Both the position numbers and the translations under genes were made by a program. DNA of 64,000 nt. Origin: Chloroflexota bacterium (GTDB lineage: Bacteria > Chloroflexota > JAJPGV01). The DNA lies in contig JAJPGV010000062.1 in NCBI GenBank assembly GCA_021325635.1, positions 44,365 through 108,364 of the forward strand, in the 5' to 3' direction. The notes beneath the pieces were generated by a model that saw only the letters and a program-made list of their open reading frames with translations, had not been told where the DNA came from and ran no database searches. Positions 9,120 through 17,695 of this stretch are shown here, piece after piece; within the stretch, counting starts at the first letter, position 1, and each line of letters begins with the position of its first letter.

Positions 9120-9563
9120 CTACGGCTGACCGAGGTCGAAGCCGGGATTGAACATGATCTCCCACAGATGGCCGTCCGGGTCCCGGAAATAGCCTGAGTA
9201 GATGCCCCACGGACGCTCGTGAGGTTGGTCGGTCAGCGTTGCGCCGGCGGCCTTTGCCCGAGCCAGCAGCGCATCGACCGCCGCTCTGCTCGAGACGGCG
9301 TGGCCAAGGCTGAACTCGCAGCTGTGCGCCGGCCCCAAGGCCACGTTCGCGTCTTTCGCCAGCTCGCTCCGTGGATACAGAGCCAGGATGAGCCCACCCT
9401 GCAGTTGGAACATCGCCGCGGCGCCAGCCGGATGGGTGTCGTCGCCCGGGAACTCGGTGCCAACGATGCCCGTGGACTCCAGTCCCAGTCCGTCGCGGTA
9501 GAACTCGAGCGCCCTCTGGAGGTTGCCCACGGCGAGGGTGACGACATGGATACGAGGTTGCAT
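9120..9563 (-). CDS. VOC (glyoxalase/bleomycin resistance) family protein
   Basis: 147 residues with paired beta-alpha-beta-beta-beta modules: IHVVTLAVGNLQRALEFYRD at the start, FRDPDGHLWEIMFNPG at the end. The GHLWE strand provides the usual metal-binding Glu. Activity cannot be assigned beyond the superfamily. This is the last ordinary chromosomal gene before the accessory region. Confidence 0.87.
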   Translation of the reverse strand: MQPRIHVVTLAVGNLQRALEFYRDGLGLESTGIVGTEFPGDDTHPAGAAAMFQLQGGLILALYPRSELAKDANVALGPAHSCEFSLGHAVSSRAAVDALLARAKAAGATLTDQPHERPWGIYSGYFRDPDGHLWEIMFNPGFDLGQP

Positions 9564-10154
9564 CTCGCCAGGGTAGCGCGGTCGGGTGGAGGAGGCGCTG
9601 TCAGACCGTCAGCTTGGGATATCAACAGAACACCGCGTCGGTGACATCGACGTCCCACATTGGTGACTGAACCGCCCCGGTTCTGGAGGCTTCGCTTAAT
9701 CCGAAACTGGCCCTCGATGAGCCACTCCGGCCCAGGGCCGCAGCTGGCTTTGGGACGGCGGGCAAGTGGTGCGTTTGGATGGGGACCGCTTTACGACAGC
9801 TGAGGCGTGCCGCCTCTACCCCGATGCGAGCGATAACCAAACAGCTTCGGCCCGCCGGCCGAAAGGCTACTTGCTCGGCCAAGTGGCCGCTGGTCGATGT
9901 GCTGAACGTCTTGCGTCTCTAGACCACAGGCGAGAAGTCGCCCGGCGGAACGCGACCTCCGCCCTTTTCAGCCCCGATAACCGAACAACTCCGGCCCGAG
10001 AAAGCGGCGCGAAGAATAGCATGCTCCCGTCGGCTGCCGTTCTCTGGTTGCGGGCTCAGCACCCTGTCCCCTCGCGACACAAAACGTGCACCTGCGCGTC
10101 GCCCATGCCCAGCTGGGCCAGCCCAACTCCACGACCACCAGGGAGATCTTCAAC
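9564..10154. other. Gene-free junction between chromosome and accessory region
   Basis: 590 bases with no convincing gene on either strand. Contains a solo IS3-type terminal repeat (9667) and an imperfect 24-base direct repeat (CGATAACC[A/G]AACA[G/A]CT[T/C]CGGCCCG) at 9831-9854 and 9975-9998. Probably rearranged junction sequence. Confidence 0.55.
9667..9695 (+). repeat. Solo IS3-family (IS6110-like) terminal inverted repeat
   Basis: TGAACCGCCCCGG followed by TTCTGGAGGCTTC resembles the left end of IS6110-type IS3 elements (TGAACCGCCCCGG...). No transposase and no matching right end are present, so this is a remnant at the edge of the accessory region. Assignment rests on memory of the family end sequence. 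Confidence 0.45.
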
Positions 10155-10607
10155 TTACGCAGTGACAATAGCTTCCCGGTGTATGGCGGTTTCGTCAATG
10201 CTGATCGCAATCGTGACTCCTAGGCAGCCCAGGATTCGCTGCGCGCGTTCCACCGTGATCCCGTGGTATTCGTTGCGCTCGTCGCGGGAAACTACTCCCT
10301 CACTCACATTGAGCCTATCGGCCAACTGGCGCTGTGTCAGGCCAATGGCAATGCGTGACGCGATGAGTAGACGACCGATGTCGGTCAGACGCCGAATCAC
10401 CGGAATATTCCCCCGCCGTACCGCCTCATACCATGCGACTTCCTCGGCGAACTGCTGATGAAAAGACAGCAACGGCTCCATCCCGCGTTCAACTTGCTCG
10501 GCCGAGTAACCCTGGGCCTCTAGAACTTCGCGCTGGCGCTTGGCCACCTCCCGATCCTCCTCCAGGCGGCGAATAGCCTCCTGATAATCGGTCTCGTTGC
10601 GAATCAT
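10155..10607 (-). CDS. Xre-family DNA-binding protein, antitoxin-like
   Basis: 150 residues from ATG 10607, chosen because AAGGAGG lies about ten bases upstream. An in-frame GTG at 10679 would add 24 residues. The N-terminal half is a charged helical coil (YQEAIRRLEEDREVAKRQREVLEAQ), the C-terminal half a Cro/Xre helix-turn-helix (LTQRQLADRLNVSEGVVSRDE then the ERAQRILGCLGV helix). The layout resembles HigA-type antitoxins but no toxin-sized gene is adjacent. It is divergent from the DUF3427 helicase gene and probably represses both through the palindrome at 10701. Confidence 0.8.
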   Translation of the reverse strand: MIRNETDYQEAIRRLEEDREVAKRQREVLEAQGYSAEQVERGMEPLLSFHQQFAEEVAWYEAVRRGNIPVIRRLTDIGRLLIASRIAIGLTQRQLADRLNVSEGVVSRDERNEYHGITVERAQRILGCLGVTIAISIDETAIHREAIVTA

Positions 10608-10700
10608 TTCAGTGTTTCCTCCTTCTCGCTCGACTAAGTAGCCAACTGGCAGGCCTCCCTCGGTGAACGCCGGCAGCACCGTCTCGACTCATGCGCCCAG

Positions 10701-10718
10701 CTTAGCGTATATGCTAAG
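10701..10718. promoter_or_regulatory. Palindromic operator in the divergent Xre/helicase promoter
   Basis: CTTAGC-G-TATA-T-GCTAAG: perfect 6-base arms around a TATA centre, as is usual for Xre operators. It lies between the Xre gene and the DUF3427 helicase gene, 31 bases before the latter's ATG. Confidence 0.6.
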
Positions 10719-10748
10719 TAGCTCAACCCGTGCTTGGGGGACTTCAGT

Positions 10749-13700
10749 ATGGTGCGCCTAGCAAGCAGTAGGATTTTCGGGATGTCGGAGTTGCGGCCGG
10801 GCGTCTATGAAGCCTTACTGACAAAGCTGCTCGCAATGCGGCTCCCCGATGACGAGAGCCTGTATCAGCTGGCTGCGTTGGATCGCGCTGACACGCCTGC
10901 GCTGCTCGCCCGCCATCTGGCAGCCATTCTCGAGAGTGTGCTCAGGGCACCGAGCTTCGAAGCCGACCCTGAGCGTCAAATCGCCTTCTGCAACGAACTC
11001 ATCGATAGCTTGTCCAGACAGGCACACCTCGATGGTCCCTTTGACGAGCTGCTGGACCAACGAGCGCGCCAGCTGCTGGAGGTTCTTCGCCCGCCCGAAA
11101 CTCCGCTGGCCAAACTTGAGCCGCTCCCTCGACCGACGATTCCGCTATCTCAGAATGCGTTGCTCGTGGCGTCAAAGCAGGAACCCGCTCTGGCTGGCGA
11201 ACTGCGGCGAGAACTCGCTTCAGCAGATCGTGTGGACCTCCTCTGTGCCTTCGTGAAATGGAGCGGCATTCGGGTGCTTCTGGACGAGCTGCGCCAGGTT
11301 CGAGCCCGCGGCGTGCCCATCCGCGTGATCACCACAACCTATACCGGGGTGACGGAAGCACGAGCCCTCGACGAGCTGGCTGCGCTCGGTGTAGAGATCA
11401 AGGTCTGTTATGAGACGGGGTCGACGCGGCTCCATGCCAAGGCCTGGCTTTTCGAGCGCGATAGCGGGTTCTCGACTGCGTACATCGGCTCGTCGAATCT
11501 CAGCCATTCGGCGTTGCATGAGGGACTCGAGTGGAACGTCCGGCTCACGCAAGCAGTATCGGCCTCCTTGCTTGAGCGGTTCCGCGCCACCTTTGAAACG
11601 TATTGGGCGGATCCGAGCTTCGAGCCATATGTGCCCGAGGATTTCCAGGCCGCCATCGGTCGGGCCGTTCAGAGTTTCGATACCGAGCTGGTCCCGTTCG
11701 ATATCCTGCCCTACCCGTTTCAGCGGGACATGCTTTACCAGCTAGAGGTGGAGAGGAGGCGTCACGACCGCTGGCGCAATCTGCTGGTTGCGGCGACGGG
11801 CACTGGCAAGACCGTAGTCTCGGCATTTGATTACAAGCGGCTCTCAGAGGAATGGGGTGGGGCGTCGCTGCTGTTTGTTGCTCATCGGCACGAGATCCTG
11901 AAACAGAGCCTTGCCACCTTCCGCAACGTGCTTCGCGACGGCAACTTTGGAGAGCTCATGGTCGCCGGCGAGCGTCCAACCGAAGGCCGGCATGTATTTG
12001 CCTCGATTCAATCGCTGCACGCTTTGGGTCGTTCCCGTCTGGACGCTTTCGCACGCGATGCATACGACGTGGTGGTTGTCGATGAGTTCCACCATGCGGA
12101 AGCACCGACCTATCAAAGCCTGCTCGAACGGCTCCAGCCCAAAGTCCTGCTGGGAATGACAGCTACGCCAGAGCGAGCCGATGGGCTGGACATCAAACGC
12201 TGGTTTGATGGCCACATAGCGGTCGAGCTGCGCTTGTGGGATGCGCTTGAGCAGGGGCTGCTTTGCCCGTTCCAGTACTTCGGCGTCGCGGACGACGTAG
12301 ACCTCTCAGAGATCAGGTGGAGCCGCGGCGGTTATGACCTCGGCCAGCTTGAGGGCGTTTATACCGGGAACGATGCCCGCGTGGCCAAGGTACTCAAAGC
12401 GCTAAGCGACATCGTCGAAGACCAGAGCGAGATGCGAGCTCTTGGATTTTGTGTCAGTGTGCGGCACGCCCACTACATGGCCGAGTGCTTCCAGCGCGCT
12501 GGTATTCCAGCCGTGGCAGTGTCGGCCGATTCAACGCCGACTGAGCGGTCCGATGCTCTCCAAGCCCTTCGGACGCGGGAGATAAACGTCATCTTCGCCG
12601 TGGACCTGTTCAATGAGGGCCTGGACATCCCCGAGATCGATACGGTCTTGTTCCTCAGGCCCACCGAAAGCCCCGTCGTGTTCCTGCAGCAGCTGGGCCG
12701 AGGGCTGCGGCGGACGGACTCGAAAGCTGGACTGACGGTCCTTGATTTCATCGGACAGCAGCATCAGCGCTTTCGGTTTGAAGAACGCTACAAGGCTTTG
12801 TTGGGCGGTGACCGGCGGCATGTTCTTCGGCAAATCGAGGATGGATTCCCCTACCTGCCGGCCGGGTGCGCCATCAATCTGGATCGCCAGTCCGAGAAGG
12901 CCATCCTCGACAATATTCGCCGCACGGTAGCCCATTTGCGGTCGCAGCTGAGCGAGCAACTGCGAGAGCTCGGCGATGTCAGTCTCCGCCAGTTCGTTGA
13001 GAAGAGCGGCTTTGCACTAGAGGACGTGTATTCGGGGAGCAACCCCGGTTGGACCGTCATTAGGCGGCAGGCTGGCTTTGTTGCTGGCAGTGGTCCCGAT
13101 GAGGCGCAGCTTGGTAGGGCGCTCGGGCGGATGCTGCACATCGATGATCCGCTCCGGGTAGCCGCCTATCTCGACTGGCTATCGGATCCTCGTCCACCGG
13201 ACGTCCAACGCTCGAACGAGCGAGAGCGACGCCTACTTCAGATGCTGCACTTCGGCCTGTGGTCGGCAAGCCCGACGTCGTCATCGTTGCAGGCATCACT
13301 TGAGCGCCTCTGGTCGAACTCGAATATTGTGAGTGAGCTGCGCGAATTATTGGAACTGCTCGGCGATCGAGCGTCACGTCTCGCGCCGGAGGCCGGCCTG
13401 GAACCGGAAATCCCACTGCGGTTACACGGCCGATATTCGCGCAATGAACTGCTGGCTGCGTTTGGTGAAACGACGGCGGAGCGACCGGCCACCTGGAGAG
13501 AAGGAGTGAAGTGGATCGAGCGCTACACGCTGGACGTATTCCTTGTGACGCTGAACAAGACCGAGCGCCACTTTTCGCCGACCACGCGCTACCGCGATTA
13601 CCCGATTTCGCCGAGGTTGTTCCACTGGGAGTCGCAATCGACCACCAGCGAGGCTTCACCGACTGGCCAGCGCTACATCCACCATGTAGAACGTGGGAGC

Positions 13701-13880
13701 CGGATGCTTCTCTTCGTGCGCGAGAGCAATGTCGGCGACAATCTCGGCGCCTCGCCGTTTGTTTTCCTTGGAACCGCCTCATATGTCCGCCACCAAGGTG
13801 AGCGGCCGATGGCAATCGTGTGGGAGCTTGAGCATGAGATGCCACCGGATTTGTTCCAGGCTGCGAAGGTCGCCGCCTAG
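10749..13880 (+). CDS. PLD-helicase-DUF3427 defence protein
   Basis: About 1,043 residues. Order: N-terminal region beginning MSELRPGVYEALLTKLL; a phospholipase-D-like domain with LHAKAWLFERD and IGSSNLSHSALHEGLEWN; a superfamily-2 helicase (ATGTGKT Walker A, VVVDEFHHAEA, GMTATPER, QLGRGLRRTD); and a C-terminal DUF3427 domain. This architecture is widespread in defence islands and is thought to couple DNA translocation to PLD nuclease activity. Start ATG 10749 has GGGGGA upstream; ATG 10782 is an alternative. Followed after 38 bases by an HNH nuclease gene, so the two likely act together. Confidence 0.88.
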   Translation: MVRLASSRIFGMSELRPGVYEALLTKLLAMRLPDDESLYQLAALDRADTPALLARHLAAILESVLRAPSFEADPERQIAFCNELIDSLSRQAHLDGPFDELLDQRARQLLEVLRPPETPLAKLEPLPRPTIPLSQNALLVASKQEPALAGELRRELASADRVDLLCAFVKWSGIRVLLDELRQVRARGVPIRVITTTYTGVTEARALDELAALGVEIKVCYETGSTRLHAKAWLFERDSGFSTAYIGSSNLSHSALHEGLEWNVRLTQAVSASLLERFRATFETYWADPSFEPYVPEDFQAAIGRAVQSFDTELVPFDILPYPFQRDMLYQLEVERRRHDRWRNLLVAATGTGKTVVSAFDYKRLSEEWGGASLLFVAHRHEILKQSLATFRNVLRDGNFGELMVAGERPTEGRHVFASIQSLHALGRSRLDAFARDAYDVVVVDEFHHAEAPTYQSLLERLQPKVLLGMTATPERADGLDIKRWFDGHIAVELRLWDALEQGLLCPFQYFGVADDVDLSEIRWSRGGYDLGQLEGVYTGNDARVAKVLKALSDIVEDQSEMRALGFCVSVRHAHYMAECFQRAGIPAVAVSADSTPTERSDALQALRTREINVIFAVDLFNEGLDIPEIDTVLFLRPTESPVVFLQQLGRGLRRTDSKAGLTVLDFIGQQHQRFRFEERYKALLGGDRRHVLRQIEDGFPYLPAGCAINLDRQSEKAILDNIRRTVAHLRSQLSEQLRELGDVSLRQFVEKSGFALEDVYSGSNPGWTVIRRQAGFVAGSGPDEAQLGRALGRMLHIDDPLRVAAYLDWLSDPRPPDVQRSNERERRLLQMLHFGLWSASPTSSSLQASLERLWSNSNIVSELRELLELLGDRASRLAPEAGLEPEIPLRLHGRYSRNELLAAFGETTAERPATWREGVKWIERYTLDVFLVTLNKTERHFSPTTRYRDYPISPRLFHWESQSTTSEASPTGQRYIHHVERGSRMLLFVRESNVGDNLGASPFVFLGTASYVRHQGERPMAIVWELEHEMPPDLFQAAKVAA

Positions 13881-13918
13881 CCAGTTGCCCTGATAGCCGT
13901 AGAATGAGGGGCTGCTAG

Positions 13919-14848
13919 ATGGTCGGATTTATCGCGACTACGGACTTCGATTGGTACAGCTACCTGCGGGACCAGCGTGACCTGGACGAAGTCAACTTCT
14001 GGCAGCCTTCCGGTGGTCGCGGTTTTCACGCCATAGCTCCCGGGGCTCCGTTCTTCTTTAAGCTCAAGAGCCCGCACTACGCAATTGGAGGGTTCGGCTA
14101 CTTCGCACGAAACTCGGTCCTGCCTGATTGGCTCGCATGGGACTCTTTCGGTCGTGCAAACGGCGCGCCGGACCTGCAAGCTATGCGCGAGCGCATTCGC
14201 AAATACCGTCGGCGGTTTGGCGGAGAACTTGGCGACGGATTCCACATCGGCTGCCTCATGATTTCGCAGCCGGTCTTCTTTGAAGAGCGTGATTGGATTC
14301 CTCAGCCGCGTGACTGGGCGGCCAACATCGTATCAGGGGCCACGTACAACTTGGATTCGGGCGAGGGCCAGCGCGTGTGGCTCGAGTGCCTGGCGCGAGC
14401 GGCGACCCGACAGTCGGCGGAGATTCGAATGGTTGCTGAGGAGCGAGCCCGGTATGGAGAGCCGGTCCTGGTGCAGCCCAGATTGGGTCAGGGCACGTTC
14501 CGCATCGCCGTCACCGACGCTTACCGGCGCGCGTGCGCTGTCAGTGGCGAGCACTCGCTCCCGGTACTCGACGTGGCCCATATCAAACCGTACGGCGAGG
14601 GCGGAGAACACGAAATCAGCAATGGCTTGCTTTTGCGCACTGACATTCACCGGTTGTTCGATCGCGGTTACGTCACGGTGACACCGGATTACCGCTTCGA
14701 GGTGAGTCGGCTGCTGCGGGAGGAATACGAGAACGGTCGCACGTATTACGCTCTGCAGGGACAGCGCATTGCACTACCGCGCCTCCCGGACGACCAACCG
14801 TCGACACTCGCACTTCGATGGCACAACAATCAGGTCTTCAAGACCTAA
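13919..14848 (+). CDS. HNH endonuclease with PUA-like N-terminal domain
   Basis: 309 residues. The C-terminal HNH_2 nuclease (about 185-270) shows AYRRACAVSGEHSLPVLDVAHIK, then EISNGLLLRTDIHRLFDRGYV, giving the His-Asn-His core. The N-terminal about 150 residues start with GFIATTDFDWYSYLRD and include FFFKLKSPHYAIGGFG. This resembles the EVE/ASCH-type PUA-like fold that reads modified bases; that part is an inference from pattern. Transcribed with the DUF3427 helicase, so together they look like a modification-dependent or self/non-self DNA restriction pair. Confidence 0.82.
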   Translation: MVGFIATTDFDWYSYLRDQRDLDEVNFWQPSGGRGFHAIAPGAPFFFKLKSPHYAIGGFGYFARNSVLPDWLAWDSFGRANGAPDLQAMRERIRKYRRRFGGELGDGFHIGCLMISQPVFFEERDWIPQPRDWAANIVSGATYNLDSGEGQRVWLECLARAATRQSAEIRMVAEERARYGEPVLVQPRLGQGTFRIAVTDAYRRACAVSGEHSLPVLDVAHIKPYGEGGEHEISNGLLLRTDIHRLFDRGYVTVTPDYRFEVSRLLREEYENGRTYYALQGQRIALPRLPDDQPSTLALRWHNNQVFKT

Positions 14849-14908
14849 GGATTTGCCGTGGCTCGGACCTCACCACTGAGCTCTGTGGAGCACCTGACTT
14901 CCATACGC

Positions 14909-15907
14909 TTACTGGCGGCGGCTCGCGTCCGACACTGAGACAGCGCCTTGGGGTGCCTGTTGTGAGGCTGCCGGTGCCGTCCCTCCTGAGGAATCCAATG
15001 GCGCCGCCGTCGGTGTCGACTGGGGGGGTGCAGATGGCGAACTCGGAATGGCGTTGGCGCCCGTATTGCTGGGCGTCACGACGACGACATTAGGTGCTGA
15101 TGGACTCTTGATGACGATGTAGACGCCGGCCGCGGCAAACAGCACGGCAAGGACGCCGAGGGCTGCCAATGCAAACGTGAAAAGACGGAATCCTTGCGTA
15201 GCTAGGTCTTGGGTGCGTTCAAGCGCCGCTTGTAACTGGCCCTCGAGGGCGTCGAACTTGGCTTCAATAGCGCGCCAGCCACCCTGGAGCGGGGGGCCGT
15301 CGTGCTTTCGCAAAAAGTCTCGCAAGGAGAAAGAGTTCTGGTACTCGCCTCCTTGCGAAGGGTAGTCCCAGGCTCCTTCCCGCCATTCGGTCGTGTATGT
15401 AAATTCCACCGTGAAGACGTGGTCGCCTCGCCGCAAATACACATCGCCCTGGGCGAAGTTGTATAGCAGTCCGAATATTCGTCCCGTGAAACCGGGGTCG
15501 ATCTGCCCCTGACTGAGCAGCCCCGCGCCCTTATTCGCCAAAGTACGACGTAAATAACAGCGCCCTGTCAGGTCGCGCGGCATCTGGAGCGTTTCGAGTG
15601 TCGACACAAAGACGAAGTCATTCGCCTTCATGACGATTGTGTCCTGCTCGTCGCTCAGAGTGCGAAAGCCGCCATCCTGGTAATACTCATTTCCCAGGCG
15701 AAGGTCGTAGCTTGCGGGACCGAACTGTTCAGCATCGGCCCCAACCAGAAGGTTAGCTTCGGCGGTTAATCGCTGAATCTCGACCCCAAGTAGTACTCCT
15801 TGTGGCATTTGCGAGGCGACCGTCTCGTAACCTCGGCTAGGGGATGCGGCTCCCGATTCGGGATCTTTGGTGTCATCTACGTCGCCGCTTTGTGGAGTCT
15901 CATCCAT
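14909..15907 (-). CDS. Membrane-anchored dCTP deaminase/dUTPase-fold protein lacking the catalytic Glu
   Basis: 332 residues. Residues about 35-172 follow the dCTP-deaminase/dUTPase trimer fold: SYDLRLGNEYY (66-76), the YLRRTLANKG stretch in place of GKSSLARLG, and IDPGFTGRIFGLLYN (136-150). In true Dcd enzymes the last motif reads ...VLEFYN with a catalytic Glu; here that position is L147, so deamination is unlikely. A short coiled stretch (213-235), a membrane helix (241-267) and a Ser/Pro/Ala-rich tail follow. A nucleotide-sensing role at the membrane is possible. Last gene of the minus-strand cluster, 55 bases after its neighbour. Confidence 0.75.
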   Translation of the reverse strand: MDETPQSGDVDDTKDPESGAASPSRGYETVASQMPQGVLLGVEIQRLTAEANLLVGADAEQFGPASYDLRLGNEYYQDGGFRTLSDEQDTIVMKANDFVFVSTLETLQMPRDLTGRCYLRRTLANKGAGLLSQGQIDPGFTGRIFGLLYNFAQGDVYLRRGDHVFTVEFTYTTEWREGAWDYPSQGGEYQNSFSLRDFLRKHDGPPLQGGWRAIEAKFDALEGQLQAALERTQDLATQGFRLFTFALAALGVLAVLFAAAGVYIVIKSPSAPNVVVVTPSNTGANAIPSSPSAPPQSTPTAAPLDSSGGTAPAASQQAPQGAVSVSDASRRQ

Positions 15908-15962
15908 GCGGATGCAGGGTAAGATCTTGGAACTTAGGCGTCAAACCCGTTTCGCGGGCATT

Positions 15963-17153
15963 TTAGAACGCATGGGTGCTCATATCGAGGACTGCTCGGA
16001 ATCTCCTCATGAGAGTCGAACGTTCTCCCGCACTTGGGCTGGCTTCTTTGACTCCGTCGTCAATCGAACCACCTTGTTGCAGGATCGATAGAACAGCGGT
16101 AACCGCAGCACGTTGACCGACTTGGGCCACTCTATTCCGCGACGTCCAGAAGTCGATTCGCGACCGAAGTGGCTCGCGCGAGCTCACGCTAGGCAAAACG
16201 AACCGCGGACATTCATCCAAAGGGGCAAGGACCTCACCGGGAGGACCTGAGGTGGCCTCTCGCAGCTTGATGACCTGGGCCCCCACGACGAAAGTCTCCC
16301 AGCTCACCTCAGCCTCAGGCTCCATAGGCGGTAACATCGGTGCCGATCGTGTGATGCGGACGGCTACGAGGTCTCCGCGCCGCCATGGACCAGGGTCGGG
16401 AACGCCCGCCTCTGCCAATGCGCGAGCTTCAAAAAGGGGGGTTTCATATTCGATACACGACTCGCGAACAGAAGTGACTCCCGCCTCACCAGCGAACGCG
16501 AGTATCCTGTCGCGCTCGTCATTTGCACCGGGACGAGTCAGCCGTGGAAATAACGAAAACAGGACGATGCCCTTGGGCTCCGCGGCGCGCCAGGCTCGCC
16601 AGAACCAGTACATCGCGGCTTGCTCATACCATGGAGCGTCGAAGAAAACTGCTGGGAACGTATCTGGTGCGGTCCACGCGCTGATGTTCGATGTTGTGAT
16701 GTCCAGACCGGTGACGTTCCGGAATCGTTCCTTGACAAGAGGATTGGCATCCAAAAGCACGGTCTGCCGTGACTGAGAAAGCGCAGCCGCCACTGTCGGA
16801 GCGCCAATGCAAAGCATGCGCGAAATGTTTTGAGGGAGTGCAGCAAGGATTGAGTCGATTCCGCGTTGCGAGAAGTACCACTCGAAATCGATCGGGTGCA
16901 GCTCCGGATCGTAGTGTTTGCGCCCGACTGAAGCCGTCGACTGGCGCCGTTCGGCGGACCGGACATTGGTTCTTCCAAGAAGCCGCGCGTACACGATGCT
17001 GGGAAAGGCGCCGCGCACACGAGGGACGATTTCGGCGAAGGTGGCTTCAGGGAACTCACGAACAACCTGGTCTATGCGGCGATCCACGGCATCAACGTAA
17101 GCTCGGGAGACCTCAGTGACCTGTACGGCTGGAACAGAATGCGCCGCTGACAT
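15963..17153 (-). CDS. Rossmann-fold methyltransferase-like protein with DAPW motif
   Basis: 396 residues; no exact family recognised. The centre (about 100-220) looks like a class I SAM-methyltransferase core: MLCIGAPTVAAAL, then TVLLDANPL, then VFFDAPWYEQ at 170-178, followed by a helix and GIVLFSLFPRLTRPG. DAPW resembles the DPPW motif of MT-A70-type N6-adenine methyltransferases, but the glycine-rich loop is poor, so activity is uncertain. The N-terminal 75 residues are helical, the C-terminal 150 unknown. Its start shares one base with the stop of the zinc-ribbon/DUF4186 gene. Confidence 0.65.
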   Translation of the reverse strand: MSAAHSVPAVQVTEVSRAYVDAVDRRIDQVVREFPEATFAEIVPRVRGAFPSIVYARLLGRTNVRSAERRQSTASVGRKHYDPELHPIDFEWYFSQRGIDSILAALPQNISRMLCIGAPTVAAALSQSRQTVLLDANPLVKERFRNVTGLDITTSNISAWTAPDTFPAVFFDAPWYEQAAMYWFWRAWRAAEPKGIVLFSLFPRLTRPGANDERDRILAFAGEAGVTSVRESCIEYETPLFEARALAEAGVPDPGPWRRGDLVAVRITRSAPMLPPMEPEAEVSWETFVVGAQVIKLREATSGPPGEVLAPLDECPRFVLPSVSSREPLRSRIDFWTSRNRVAQVGQRAAVTAVLSILQQGGSIDDGVKEASPSAGERSTLMRRFRAVLDMSTHAF

Positions 17154-17695
17154 CAGTCAGTTGGCCATTTCGCGTCTATGAAAAGCATTGCCATGGACAC
17201 AAGGAATTCGATTTGGTCGTCCTGAAGGTCTTGATCCCGAGGTATTCCCCACCAGAGATCGATGCATTTCCGGCAGCAACATGCCGTTGCGTGTTGCGCT
17301 CGATAGATGATGTTCCCCTCAAACGGGGTCTGCATGCCATCTCGAAATTGTTTGGCGCTTGCCACGGAGGACCGGATCCGATGGCGCACCAGGTCCCTCA
17401 TGCTCTCGCGGGGCTGCTTCCCAATGCGCGCTAGTGACGCTGGATCCAGAGGTTCCTCCCAGAAGTAGTTCCCTACCCACTCCTTCCGAAGCATCTCAAT
17501 GTACGACTTCGCTTGGCTGAGGTCTCGGGCATGAGTGCTGTCCCAGTCAACAACCGCAGCGCCGCACGATTGGCAGTTGCCACGAATTGGAGATGTCTTC
17601 GCACGCGATTTTGTTCGAAGGTTGTGGAGTCCGTGCTCGCAGTCAGATTTGCCACAGAGGCCCTCAAGCTTTGGCAGTGGGGGAGGAGATGTCAT
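17153..17695 (-). CDS. Zinc ribbon-DUF4186 protein
   Basis: 180 residues. The N-terminal zinc ribbon has C14/C19 (CGKSDC) and later CQSCG. The C-terminal about 60 residues are DUF4186, with RDGMQTPFEGNIIY, AQHATACCCRKC and GIPRDQDLQDDQIEF. Between them, LRKEWVGNYFWEEPLDPASL matches the equivalent stretch of the ASCH-DUF4186 protein at the head of the same cluster, so the two share a module of about 110 residues. DUF4186 has no known function; the Cys/His set suggests metal binding. Overlaps both neighbours. Confidence 0.78.
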   Translation of the reverse strand: MTSPPPLPKLEGLCGKSDCEHGLHNLRTKSRAKTSPIRGNCQSCGAAVVDWDSTHARDLSQAKSYIEMLRKEWVGNYFWEEPLDPASLARIGKQPRESMRDLVRHRIRSSVASAKQFRDGMQTPFEGNIIYRAQHATACCCRKCIDLWWGIPRDQDLQDDQIEFLVSMAMLFIDAKWPTD

